From Purpureocillium takamizusanense (taxonomy: Eukaryota > Ascomycota > Sordariomycetes > Hypocreales > Ophiocordycipitaceae), in assembly GCF_022605165.1 (NCBI RefSeq), contig NC_063069.1, forward strand, positions 2,852,001-2,916,000: a DNA stretch of 64,000 bases, in the 5' to 3' direction. Shown here piece by piece: positions 11,563 through 22,952 of this stretch. How positions within the stretch are numbered: the first letter of the stretch is position 1; each line of letters begins with the position of its first letter. The notes beneath the pieces were generated by a model. That model was not told where the DNA came from. It ran no database searches and saw only the letters and a program-made list of their open reading frames with translations. Both the position numbers and the translations under genes were made by a program.

Positions 11563-13663
11563 TCAGCGAGCATAAGGAAGGGGATCCTCGAACTCGGCGT
11601 CATACCCTTGCACGTCCCTTGCTCCGTACGAGGTGCGGTCGTCTGCCCTGTTGTCTCGCTCACGAGACGGCTTCTTCTGGTGCGAGTGCCCGGCACGGTC
11701 GTGCTGCTGATGGTGCTGCTGGTGCTGGCGCTCCTGCTGATGCTGCGGCCACGACGGGGGCGCGCCGGCGAAGGTCTCTCCCGGCCGCGAGACGCGAGTG
11801 TTGCGCACCTCGCGGCTTCTCTGCTCGCGGACGTCCTTCTCGCGCTCCACAATGACCTTGAAGAACTGCGCAATCTCGGTGAGGCCGACCTGTCGTGCGA
11901 TCGAGACGTTGATCATGTTGAAGAGCGACTGGGAGTCGACGAGCTGCTTCGCGATGACCGAGTCGGGCTGGCAAAAGGTGCGGACGCGGATCTGGCGCGC
12001 GTTGACCTTCATGCAGTGCAAGAGGCCTGCGATCTCGACCGGGTTGCTCTGGCGGCGGCCGTAGAAGTTGAAGTCGTTGATGTGGAGGTGCACGAGCTCG
12101 AGCTGCGTCTCCAGGTCGTAGCGGAAACCGATCACCTTGGGCCGTCCCTGGGAGACCCAAAAGTCGGCAATCTTCTTGAGGTTGTCGGCCACTAGATGGC
12201 CTCGCTCAAGTTCATTGGTGATGTAGTCGTGAATGGCGCCGGTGAGATGGTACTCGAGCTCACAGTAGAGCAGGCTCTGCTCCCGAGGATTGAGCGAGAT
12301 GGCAATCTGAGATGTTGCTCCGGCGTCTTTGGCCAGAGCCGGCGTCTTGCGGCTTGGGTTGGAGAACTCTGCGGTCTGGAGGAAGATGTTGCAGTTAGCA
12401 ATGCATTTCGCTTCACTTTGTTTCCCGTTCTCTCAAAGACTTACCATGTCCTTCGCGATTTTCTTGATGCTTTCAAGAATACCCGTCTTCTTCTGCGGTG
12501 TCTTCTTCTCCTTCTCCGGCGAGCGACGCTCGGTGCGCTCCAGCCAACCGTTCTGCCCAATCATGGTCTTCTCGCCTTTCTTCACAGTTGGGAAGTCCCG
12601 GCCGCAGAAATACAGTGCCAGAGGCGAGAAGACCTGGTCCTCGAGGGTTTCGTCTCTCGCAGGCGCAACGGCGGACTGAGTAGGGACGCGTCCTGGAAGA
12701 GGGGGGATAGGAGTAAGAGGGCTCAAGGTACCAGAGAGATACAAAGCATCGGACCTGAGACCCTCAGAAGTGCTCTTGGAGCGGCGAGGCCGGTGAGAGA
12801 GGCTCTCCACACGCTGAGGTGGCTGGAAAGAATAATCGCCGGTGCTTCTCATGGCACTCCAGGCATTGTACATGTCGATGACGGGACCGTTGACGTTTCC
12901 GTCCGACGAATCAGTAGTATACGTGCCCCGGAGGTCCATGGGAATTTGCTGGCGGCCGCTAGGATGGAATCCCGAAGCCTGATCGCTCTCGGAACGCATT
13001 TGGGCGTATCCATGGTGTTCGACACCAGGCGGGGTCAGAGGCGACTCAGGCATCGCCTGCTCGGGGTTGAACGCAACAGCTCCGGCAACGCGTCTTCCAC
13101 TGACCTGGATGGGCGATGGGGAAGGCATCTGGCGACGAGCGGCCAAGCTTGGGTCCGCTCTGGCGGCAAAGATATCCGCCTGGGGGCGAGGCATCAGCTC
13201 AGAGAAGGTCGGCGACGCGACACCAGAGTCGGTCCCGTCTTCTCCGCTGCCACTAAAGGCGTAGTTCATGGTAGGATGGCTGCTAGAGCCAGGCGGAGAC
13301 TGGGACGTGGCCTTGGACGGCGTCGTGTCGACACGCTGACGCGCTTTGACGGGACTGTTGGTGACTTTGTTTGTGAAGCTTGAAAACTTTGTCAGTCGAG
13401 ACTTAACAAGCGGTCGACTTGGTTATTGAAAACCCAAAACAAAAGTTGACTCACGCGTCTGTGATCTTGTCCATCTGCGTCTCCGTGAGGTTCATGCGAA
13501 TGTGCAGCGGCTGCTTGGCCTGCTTCTTCCTGGGCGACGACAGCTGTTGCTCTCTGCTCGAACTTCCGGACCCACGAGGCTTGTGCTTTCGAGGGGAAGG
13601 CCTTGACACGCTCGAAAGACTTGTCAGTTGGTCTTGGGGCTTTTCTGGGCTCTGCGGCGGCAT
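11563..13663 (-). CDS. Conserved fungal protein, function unknown (three exons)
   Basis: Model: complement(join(11563..12375, 12445..13378, 13455..13663)), 651 aa. The intron of 76 nt has donor GTGAGT and acceptor CAAG; the intron of 69 nt has donor GTAAGT and acceptor CCAG. Both junctions keep frame. The first about 330 residues are Ser/Pro/Arg-rich and probably disordered. A basic Lys-rich helix follows (EKEKKTPQKKTGILESIKKI), then an ordered region (about residues 400-560) beginning LNPREQSLLYCELEYHL and containing a DNLKKIADFWVSQGRPKVIG block. The tail is Gln/His/Arg-rich. I do not recognise the ordered domain and assign no function. ATG 13663 is the first in-frame ATG; the frame opens further upstream only through a GTG. 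Confidence 0.75.
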
Positions 13664-16600
13664 TGGGTTCTCCCTCGTCTGGCGTCGATGGCGGGGGGCG
13701 TGAGAGCGAAGCACTCGACGACGACCCTTGGCCGAGCAGGGTTTGAACCGCAGCAGCTAGAGACAAGAGAGATTCAGATACCAGACAGCTGAGCGGCTGT
13801 TATCTTTTGAAAAGAGGCGCTCAGGAGAGTAGTGTCGATGGTAACTCGAATCCTGGGCGCAGCAGGTGAAGGGGGGTTTTGTGGCGGTGGTGGAGGAGAG
13901 AGAGGTGTGGTTGAAAGGTGGTTGCAGATGAGCTAGCGAGGACTTGAGAGAGAGAGAGAGAGATGAGTGTGCGTTTGCGAAGGGGGGCGCAGGCCGCCCG
14001 ACTTGTTGTTGTGTTCAGCCTGGCTGCCTGGCGCGGCAGCTGCCCGCAGCTGTTATCCTTCACCAGCGCACACGCGACCCCGCCGCCAGCCCCCAGTGAA
14101 CGGCTGAACGCCTCGCCCGTGCACGGCGGCTCTACAAAGACGAGCTATGAATGGGGCGCCCGGCCCTGATCAGCGCAGCCGAGAGTGGCCAAACATGCGG
14201 GCAAGCCAGGTCTGTCAGCGCGCCTTGATGTCCGCCATCAACGCTCTCTTGCTTGCATAGGACAAGACTTCCTACTTGTATACCTACTTCCCATCTCTGA
14301 TGGGACAAAGTGACTACAAGTTGCGTTCTATATTGGCGTGCGTGCCACTACTGCTGTAGCCGCTCATTCGGTCACAGAGGCAATGCGTGACGCCCGTTTG
14401 AGAAGCATTGTTTATCACGGTCTTGGTCGGCGCACTCGGATGCGCATAACAAAGCACGAGCCCGGAAGAAAACTGTTCTCCTAAACAGTACGTAGCCACC
14501 TTTACCACTGAAGGAAAAAAAGGCTTGCTCTTCCTATCATGGCGTCGAGCAACCGTTCTGCCACCCAGCCTGTCAAGCCTCGCTCCCCCCACAATCGGGC
14601 GTCGAGAGCTGTTCAATTTCGCAGAGGCGGACGAGCATCATCCCGCGCCACTTGACGGCAAAGTGAAGTCGACAGCACGTGCCGCGAAGCGGCTGCGGCC
14701 AAGCCCATCATCATGCACGACACTGGCCATAAGCATAGGATGGCTTTCCCATTTCGAGAGGGAGTGTAAACAGTCAGATACGTGTTACGGGCACCCCTGA
14801 CACGGGGATGACGGTAAGCTAAGCGGCGACAGCAACTGGGGCCAGAAAAGGATTTTGTCGGCGGCGAGTGACCGCCGACATGTCTTTCTGGCAGGATATA
14901 TCCTCCTTGCGTGTGGAACGTTGAGTCCGCCGGCATGTGCCCCGGGAACACGGGCGCGCTGGCGTCACAGCCTTATTACCTTGTGCCGGGCCCAACATCA
15001 AGGCGCGTCCCACAGATGCCAGTACTAGTAGTAGCCAAGGCCAGGTTTCATTGCCGGCCGTTGCCGGCGGGTGCCGGACGTTTATGCCGAGGGAGCGGCC
15101 TGGCTCGGTAGTTGAGCTGTGTGTTGCCGTGTGGCATTCCCGCGCCGGTTCCAGGAAGCGGCCGCGATGGCGAGAATAAGGTGGGAGTGCAGCCTCCCTT
15201 GTAGAACCGGGGCCATGATACGGATGGCCAACGCGGTCTTGCATGGCGATACAACCTCTTCCACGCTCGCGTCGCGATGAGGAGCGTGCCTTGCGGCCTG
15301 ACAGCGTGTTCCCTCTCTTGTGGCACAACCGATCACTTCCTACGGCTCAGGACAAGCAAGGGTTGCAACAAGGCACCTGACAAACCCACCGACCTCGTCT
15401 AGACTTTTCATTCGTGTGAGCCCTCGTCTGGCTCTGGCGCTTCACTCAGGCATGCGACGATATCTCTGCCCAGCTCTGGAAGTGTGCGTACAGTATCACA
15501 CGCCGTGCTGTCTTTGCCAAATACATGCCACGCTCGGGGTAGCGAAGCATCGTGACATGGCCCGCAGGGTCTGGGCCATTTGCAACCCTTTACATCGGCA
15601 GGAGAGGGGGGGGGGGGGTCGAGCTGGCCACGTCCAACTCACCCGGAGGCATCGGTAGGTACATACAGTATAGTACAGTACTTGGTAGCAGTGTGTGAAA
15701 AGACACGTTGATGCATGATGCAAATTTGGTCGCTGAGAGCTATTTGCGGCCTGGTCTAAGCGCCCCACTCGAAGAACAGGCATGTTACCATTCCCGACGT
15801 GACATGCCGTGGCCAACGGACGCAAGGGCAAAGCAAAGGCTGAGATCCTGGGCGACTGGAGGTGGATCAAGGTTGGGGGAAAGTCGAGGGCCGCGGCCAA
15901 GCAAGGCTCTCACCTATGCAGTCCCCTCCGGTTCTGGACCCCCTGGACCACAGCTTCACACCGATGCGTGCGAACGCTGACGAAAGCAAAGTGTTGGCAG
16001 TCCCTTGCGTGCCGCCCGCCAACGGGGAACGAGTTACTTTGTATGTGGCCGGGTTGACAAGGTTCCGCCGCCGTCGCCCGCTTGCAGATGGTGTGATCTT
16101 TGCGCCTCGGGCGTTGGAGCTTCACTCGTGTGTCAGTTTCGATTAGTAGACGAGGATCTGGCCGCTGGAGCCCAGTATCCTAGGGCTCCCGTCCGTCGTT
16201 AGGCTACTACATACTAGCTGGTATGTTGCTTGGGAAATGTTGCCAACATTGCGGGTCGTCAGGCTGGGCTCAGAGTTTATCATTTAAGCTTCATGGGGTT
16301 TTGTTCTCGCGGCTCCGATTTAGTATGTCTGGTGCCGCGACTTGGCGTCGAAATCATCCAGTACAGTTATGCTCGTGAATGCGTGAAGACGCACGGTCCG
16401 AGGTCTAGACGCATTCAGGGCCTCGGTCGGCAGGCCACGGTGGTCCGCGACAGCGCACGAATGTACGGAGTAAGTGACGGAGCGTTGGGAGTCGGGGGCT
16501 CTGGTCCGCGATTCGTGCCGAAGTGAGATATCGGAGGGACTGTTGGGTTGCGTGCGACACGCAGCGAGCGCATATTCTTGGAGAGTCGTTGAGCCTTGGA

Positions 16601-19327
16601 AAACTGCGTGACATCCAAACAGCTGAGCTGTGCCGCTGGTGTTGGCGTAGCCGTACAGGAGGGACGGCGGTACAACGCGCCTCTGCTGTGCTGTTGAAAG
16701 TGCTAGGTTGACGCCACCTAGGGTACCTAAAGGTACCTATGTAAGATGATTGAAGGCAAGGTAGTAGGCATTTATTACTACCTACCTTGACCTGTATCTG
16801 CGAGGCGGTGGCGCTGTGGTATCCTGTACCTATTTTACCTTGGTACTAACTTTCCACTCTCACCCCACGGCAGGAGCGCCCGTTGCGCAGTCGTCGCCCA
16901 CCTGCTTCACACCTGCAAAGTGCGACTAACATTTTCGCCGGCAGCACGACCAACAACTTGCCTCCCTCCCTTTAGTACTAGGTAGTACATACTAGGAGGT
17001 ACGTTACCTACCGGGGTACAGTACAGTACTTTGATAGTATTACTGTACGTAAGTTCGTCCCGCTCAGGAAATAAGGTGCCCACGAAAGGAACTGCTACAG
17101 CTAACCTGCCTTCCGTCCCCAATGAATACGGCCACCGCGGTGAGGTGGAGTTGGATGCGCGGGCACGCCGGGCCCTGTCCTGTCGACGGTGGCGTGGCGC
17201 AACTTGGCACCGGGACGCGTGCACTACTGGAAAGTGTGCGTGAGGTACAGTAATACGGCTTGGAAGCCCAAAAGTCTCCAGGCAGAGGGCGCACCCCCGT
17301 GTCCCGGTCTCCGGTCCTCCCGCAACTCGCACCTGTCCCAGGCAAATGAATCCCGGGCGCGGGCAGGCCATTCGTGATTGGACCGCCGCCTCAACACCAA
17401 ACTAGGTGGAGGTAGGTAGGTAGGTAGCCATGGTACCTTGGCTAGGTAGGTATGCTGTGCTGTCACCAGGCTTGAGATGTTGACTCGACTCGAGGGGCGA
17501 GACTCGAGAGTCTGATCTGGTCCTGCCGGTCTGGTCACGACGATCAGCCTGTCACTCCACACGCGTCCCCCGCCCTGCGCCCAATCAGCGCCACCGGCCT
17601 GCTTCCCCACAACTGACCTGCAACCCGGAACCTGGCGCGCCGCCGTCATCAGCATCAACTCCCGATATTCCTTCCCGGCGCCACTCGCTCTCCAGTGCCC
17701 CCCAGCTCGACCCACCAGCCTGCGCCGCGCCAGACGTGGATGTGAATTAATTCAACAAGGGGGCTCCTGCGGCGACGGCGCGTTCCGCACTCACGGTGAC
17801 TGCAGTGCAGCGCAGCGCAGCGCAGCTCCTCATGCCAGATGGGCTACACGACCAGCACCGCCTCTGGGCAATCACCACAGAGAGGGCGTCTTCTTCTCTT
17901 ACGCTACGAGGAGGGGGCAAGTTAGGAAATGGCCGATATCGCCGTCCCTGACCCCCGGTCTGCCCGTCCGACCTCGATTCCTCGAAAGAGTCTGGCCGTC
18001 TCCATGCCAGCCTATCACTAGTACTAACTTGCTACGTAGTGCTGGCGTTTTCTCCTGCTCAGGCCAGGCTTGTCAGGAACCGGGCCCCCTCGCCCAGACT
18101 CCAGACTTCAGACTCCAGCGGATCCATCGCTGCCCCATACGGTATTGGACTCGGCCAGATGCGAGACCAGGGGTCGCTTCCGATAGAACGACGTCGCCAA
18201 GGGGTCAAGGGTGACCTGCCAGCGGCGTGTCAATGACGATGCTGCAGAACCTGTCCCGAACAGGCCAAGGTCGCGGTCTGCCCTGCGTTCTGCACTGCTG
18301 ACCGCGTCCGCCGTCAGCAGCCTCTGCAGCCTGTGCAGCCATCGTCGTCTCCCCGACCGACCTTTCTCGTCCCCCGGCGCCCAACCAGCACGCTGCCCCC
18401 CCCCGGCCCGCCTGGCACGCGGCTCGCCGCCCCGCGCCGACGGCCAACATACCGCATGGCCGTCATCCTCATCTCGATCATGTACCTGGCCGCCGCTCCA
18501 GCACCGTAATGTTACTTCAATATACCGTAGGTACTTCGTATCCGCACTCCGTACACACACGCCTCCTTTGGCTCTGGCCAGCCGGACCCGAGCCCATGAT
18601 CCGGCCGGCTGTCTAGCCTAACAATCGTGCCGCAACTAACCATCCCACCCCCCGGTTTGACGATGCCGTGCTGCAGGCCCGCGCTTTGCTTTCACGGCCA
18701 GGGGTATTACAGCACCAAGTTACCAACCGACGGGATGATGACTGCACGCGGGCTTGGGCTTTGTCCCCCTTGTGTTGCCTGTCGACACACGCCCTGCCGC
18801 CAAGGAGAGCCGTTGCAGGTGTCGATGACACGATGCGTCCTGGTCGCGGACCTGCGAGGTGCAATCTGCCGTCGTTGCGTCTTCAAGGCTCTTTTCGTGA
18901 GCCCTACTTCCCGGACTCTGTGCCGTACACTTAGCAGCACCCTCCATCCCTCTCTCCACCAGTCGTGAGGCTCCAGCCGCTTACAAGGATGTCTGCGTGC
19001 GGGGGGTGCCGGACCTTTAGCCAGAGTGGAGGCTGTTCTTGCTGGCCCCGACATGCCACTCGGATTGCAAGCGGGTAATTCAAGGCTGCCTCTTGTCTCG
19101 CATACTTCCCTCGCCGCCGCCCATTTCTCCGTCATTCTTATAAGTGGCCACGATCCCCCGTCGTAGCCTCACAATGCCTTGCTTCCCACCGACTAGTATA
19201 TTGCTGTGCCGTCTTGGAATTCCTTCCACAAACCTCTCTCTAGTTTCTTCCCTCCGCCACTACATAGATCTGACGTTTCTCCATAATACACGAGCCTTGT
19301 GGCGCGGCCAACCCGAGAACCTACGGT
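13664..19327. other. 5.7 kb gene-poor region
   Basis: This lies between divergent genes. The ends should hold promoters; a short AG dinucleotide run sits at about 13946-13962 in the minus-strand gene's upstream region. The middle has only overlapping short frames on all strands without family features. From 16.7 kb rightwards, blocks of TAGGTACC/TACCTA-type sequence appear (16715-16830, 16975-17045, 17400-17455). There is also one TACGGAGTA (16464-16472) and one TACTTCGTA (18532-18540). No transposon ends or RNA gene recognised. Confidence 0.6.
16715..17460. repeat. TAGGTACC/TACCTA-rich low-complexity blocks
   Basis: Three blocks made of overlapping TAGGTA, GGTACC and TACCTA units, for example around 16715-16740, 16975-17040 and 17400-17455, where GGTA is repeated four times. 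The units are partly self-complementary. The same vocabulary recurs in other gene-poor segments of this window. Confidence 0.7.
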
Positions 19328-21470
19328 ATGAGAGCTGACAGAGTAGGCCAGCCGGGGCTGGAGCTGTATGATGTTGGTGCGTACTCCGGCTTTCTCTTGG
19401 GCCCCCCTCTCTCTCCGCGTAAACCTGTACAAATCTATTCTCTTGTCGTCTTCGCTAACGTGAGAGCACAGTTATCGTCGGTGCCGGCCCTGTTGGCCTC
19501 ATGTTGTCCACATGCTTGGCGCGTTGGGGCTACCGGATAAAGCACATCGACAACAGGCCTGAGCCTACGCGCACTGGCAGGGCTGATGGGATCCAACCCC
19601 GGTCCCTCGACCTCATACGCAACATGGGGCTCAAAACCGACATCATGGCCCACAAGCCGGCCAGAGTCTACGAGGTAGCATTTTGGGATCCGGCACATTC
19701 CGGAGATGGCATCGCTAGGACGGGCACTTGGGCGAGCTGCCCGAGCTTTATTGACGCGCGCTATCCTTTCACCACATTGCTACACCAGGGTCATATTGAA
19801 CGGGTTTTTATTCGAGACCTAGAGAAGAATGGCGTGCAAATCCAACGTCCGTGGACCATCACGGGCTTTTCCTCAGACGAGTTGCGAGACCCCGAGTACC
19901 CCGTGGAGGTGACTCTGGCGCACGTCGATGGCGATGCTTCTGAGACAGTCAGAGCCAAGTACCTCTTTGGTGGCGAAGGCGCGAGGTCTTTCATCAGACA
20001 GCAACTCAATATTGCTGTTCGTCATCTCGATCCGATAGAGCATGTCTGGGGCGTGATGGACGGTGTCGTCGAGACCGACTTCCCCGACATCAAGGTGCGA
20101 CCCAATGTTTTCCATGAGACCTGCCACAGCTCACTGACTGTAGCACAGATGAAGTGTACCATTCACAGCGAGCACGGATCCATCATGGTAATCCCTCGAG
20201 AGGACAACATGGTGCGCCTGTACATCCAGATTTCTTCGTCGACCGACTCAGACTGGAGCCCCCGAAAGACAGCGACAGAGGCCGAGGTGCAAGAGTCGGC
20301 GAAACGAATCTTGCAACCGTATTCGATCGAGTGGCAACGCGTGGAGTGGTACTCAGTCTACCCCATCGGCCAGGGTATCTCGGACAACTACACTCTTGAC
20401 CAGCGCGTCTTCATCGGCGGCGACGCTTGCCACACTCACAGCGTAAGATCCCCTATGCCTACCACGCCCTTGGTCGTGCTCTTACGCATACTGATCGAGT
20501 CCCACAGCCCAAAGCAGGACAAGGGATGAACACGGCGTTCCTCGATGCCCTCAACCTGGCGTGGAAGATTCACGCAGTCGAGGGTGGCTTTGCCGACCGG
20601 GATATCTTGAAAACATACGAGTCGGAGCGCAAAAGCGTGGCGGAGAGCCTCCTGGACTTCGACAATCGCTACGCAAAGCTATTCTCGCAAAGGCAGCCAG
20701 CAGCATGCGAGGTTCGCGCAGCGTCAGCAGCGAACGAATACGTCAATGCAGCCGATGACAATGAGTTTATCAGGGCGTTCAAAGAGGCATGTAGGTTCAC
20801 CAGTGGCTACGGCGTGGCGTACGGGCCAAATGCATTGAACTGGTCTCCCGACCACCCTGCGGCCTCGTCTGTAATAGGACCAGACGGGACAAAGCTCATG
20901 CCTGGGACCATCTTCATCAACTCGGACGTGACGAGGGTCGTGGACGCCAATGTTGTGCATCTGGAGCAAGAAGTCCCGCTCAACGGCTCGTTCCGCATCT
21001 TCGTCTTCGCTGGCAATCCGGATATCACGCAGGACGCACTTCAGGACTTTGCAAGTGGCTTGAATGGGCAGCGGTCCTTCTACAGCGCCTACACGCGCCC
21101 GGATATCCGCAAGGTCCCGCACCACGAAAAGCACAACCCCCACAGCCTATTCTACACGCTGTGTACTGTCTTGGCACGCAAGAGGGCAGATATCGAAATC
21201 TCCCGTGACGTCCCGGGTGTTCTTGCGGGGTATCGCGAGCACATATACGCCGACGATATCTGGGATAGGCGTGTGCCCAACGCCCGAGCAGCCGCGCACG
21301 CGAAAATGGGCTTGGACGAGGATACAGGCGGTGTGGTTGTGGTGCGGCCAGACGGCTACGTGGGCGCCGTCGTTAAGCTTGTTGAGGGGAGCAGCACAGT
21401 TGACGCCTTGAATGCGTACTTTTCGGCGTTTTGCACCAAGCGACTTGGCGAAGCGGTCGCACAACTATGA
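19328..21470 (+). CDS. FAD-dependent aromatic hydroxylase (phenol 2-monooxygenase type)
   Basis: Flavoprotein monooxygenase of the p-hydroxybenzoate/phenol hydroxylase class; substrate unknown. Model: join(19328..19376, 19472..20442, 20508..21470), 660 aa. The first intron (95 nt) has a GTGCGT donor, GCTAAC branch and ACAG acceptor; the second (65 nt) has GTAAGA and CACAG. Exon 1 joins to give [13 protein letters not shown], the Rossmann GxGxxG at residues 20-25. The second FAD motif, [17 protein letters not shown], spans the second junction. The C-terminal 200 residues match the thioredoxin-like dimerisation domain of phenol hydroxylases (PDGTKLMPG near residue 460, [10 protein letters not shown] near 620). 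The usual Asp of the DG motif is replaced: the sequence reads GGEGARS with Glu185. No tailoring partners lie next to it, so a secondary-metabolite role is not supported. Confidence 0.92.
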
Positions 21471-22952
21471 GAGCAGATTGTCAGTACCATGAGGCCGCAG
21501 GCTTTCGACGACGGGGTTTGGGATACGAATGACTTGATGAATACCATTGTATATCGACCAAAGGGTTTCGGTTGAAATCATGTATTTCGACACCACCTCT
21601 AATAGTTTGTCAAATGGAGATCATGGATTATTGCATGGCATGCAACGGGACCATAGCAGGAGAGCGTACCGCGAAACCTAGGCTGGGGATTTACATAGGC
21701 GGAGGGAGACGTGGTTTCGCACGTGTAGACTACAGGTGCTCTGATCCGTGAAAAGATGGGAAGGAAACCCCTGTTCATTTCACCTTGATAGGCACGCGCG
21801 AGCTTGTTCCATGGGGGCTGGATGGCGTCGTGGGCGCTGTTCACCCCGCGACCCCGAAGAGTCAAGTCTCAAGAACGTTTCAAGTGCAACGGGATGGTGG
21901 CGCTTGTCCCCAGAGTCAGACACATGGAAGTTGAATGTGCTGGGCACACCGAAGTAGAGCCTGCGCGTGCCGGTTTGCAGACATGTGCAGAGCTCGCTAC
22001 TGCCACCGGAAGCTCTCCAGATCTTACATGCATGATGGATGGGCTTGTACGTGAATACAGTATACTTGGGACAATGGAAGGTGCACTCGACTGCCTCGTA
22101 ACAATGAGGTGGGCGCAAGAATGAGAGCACAGGCGGGGCCGTGAGTGGAGCACCTCGCGAATCAGCCGCGCGACGTGCCAAGACTTGGCTCGCGGATATT
22201 GAGCCAATCATCAATTCCTCTGCCGGAGACCCATATAAGCGAGCGTTCGGCCAATGACAAGTCTCAGACAATGCGTGTTCAGTGACATGGGGCGCTAGGG
22301 GCGTTGAGCCGAGGTTTTCCCAGCTAGAAAACTCCCCTCAACACCACTAAACTTCAGCGACAGCTCCATCATCATAGGGAACTCAGCGACCTCGTTCAGC
22401 GACCTCGCTCAGCGACCACCACCCAAGCAACGCCCGCGTCCTCCTGAGCCGCGTCCGCGCCCCAAATTCGCGGTTCTGTTGACGCCTTCTTCCCTCATTG
22501 GACACCCGCGTGTCGAGGAGCCCGCCCGTCATGCTCGCGTTCTCTGTCGCCTGGCAACGGTGACTGATCGCGCGCCGTGTCTGGCCCGTATAAGGTACGC
22601 ATCTCCCCCCGGCCCCCCCCCCTTCTCTCCTCTTTTCCCTCCTTCAACTTTTCACTGCTTCTGCCTCTGCACTGTCAAGTTTCGCATCACCACCATCAGC
22701 AAGCTCATCTGCACTTTTGCACCTTTCAAGCAAGCACTCGTCTTGATGATATTCATCCAGTCTGCACTGCTCCTTCTACTTTGGCCAGTTGAACTGGTTC
22801 TACGCGCATCCTGCCTCGTCAAACACCTGTTTTCGACTGTGCCTACCAGAATCACGCACGTTTCATTATCTGCGCGTTTGCATAGCAACACCGCACCTTC
22901 TTCCCCTTCATCACCACTGCCCTCTCATCATCAAAACCCCTCGACCTTCGTC
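21471..22952. promoter_or_regulatory. ULP1 upstream region
   Basis: The 3' flank of the monooxygenase followed by the ULP1 promoter and leader. A CCAAT-containing stretch lies near 22250. A short tandem repeat of a TCAGCGACCTCG unit lies at 22382-22419. The frame of ULP1 exon 1 stays open upstream and includes an ATG at 22746, so an N-terminal extension is formally possible. Confidence 0.5.
22382..22419. repeat. Tandem TCAGCGACCTCG repeat upstream of ULP1
   Basis: About three imperfect copies of a 13-nt unit, with a related copy just upstream near 22355. Non-coding, about 540 bp before the ULP1 ATG. Confidence 0.7.

Noticed and set aside
12196..13383. 395-codon plus-strand frame opposite the unknown three-exon gene
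   Set aside because: The minus strand has consistent splice signals and a protein-like ordered region; the plus-strand translation looks random and spans both minus-strand introns.
13664..19327. Possible transposon remnant in the 5.7 kb gap
   Set aside because: I found no long terminal or inverted repeats, no transposase or reverse-transcriptase motifs, and no AT-rich RIP signature.
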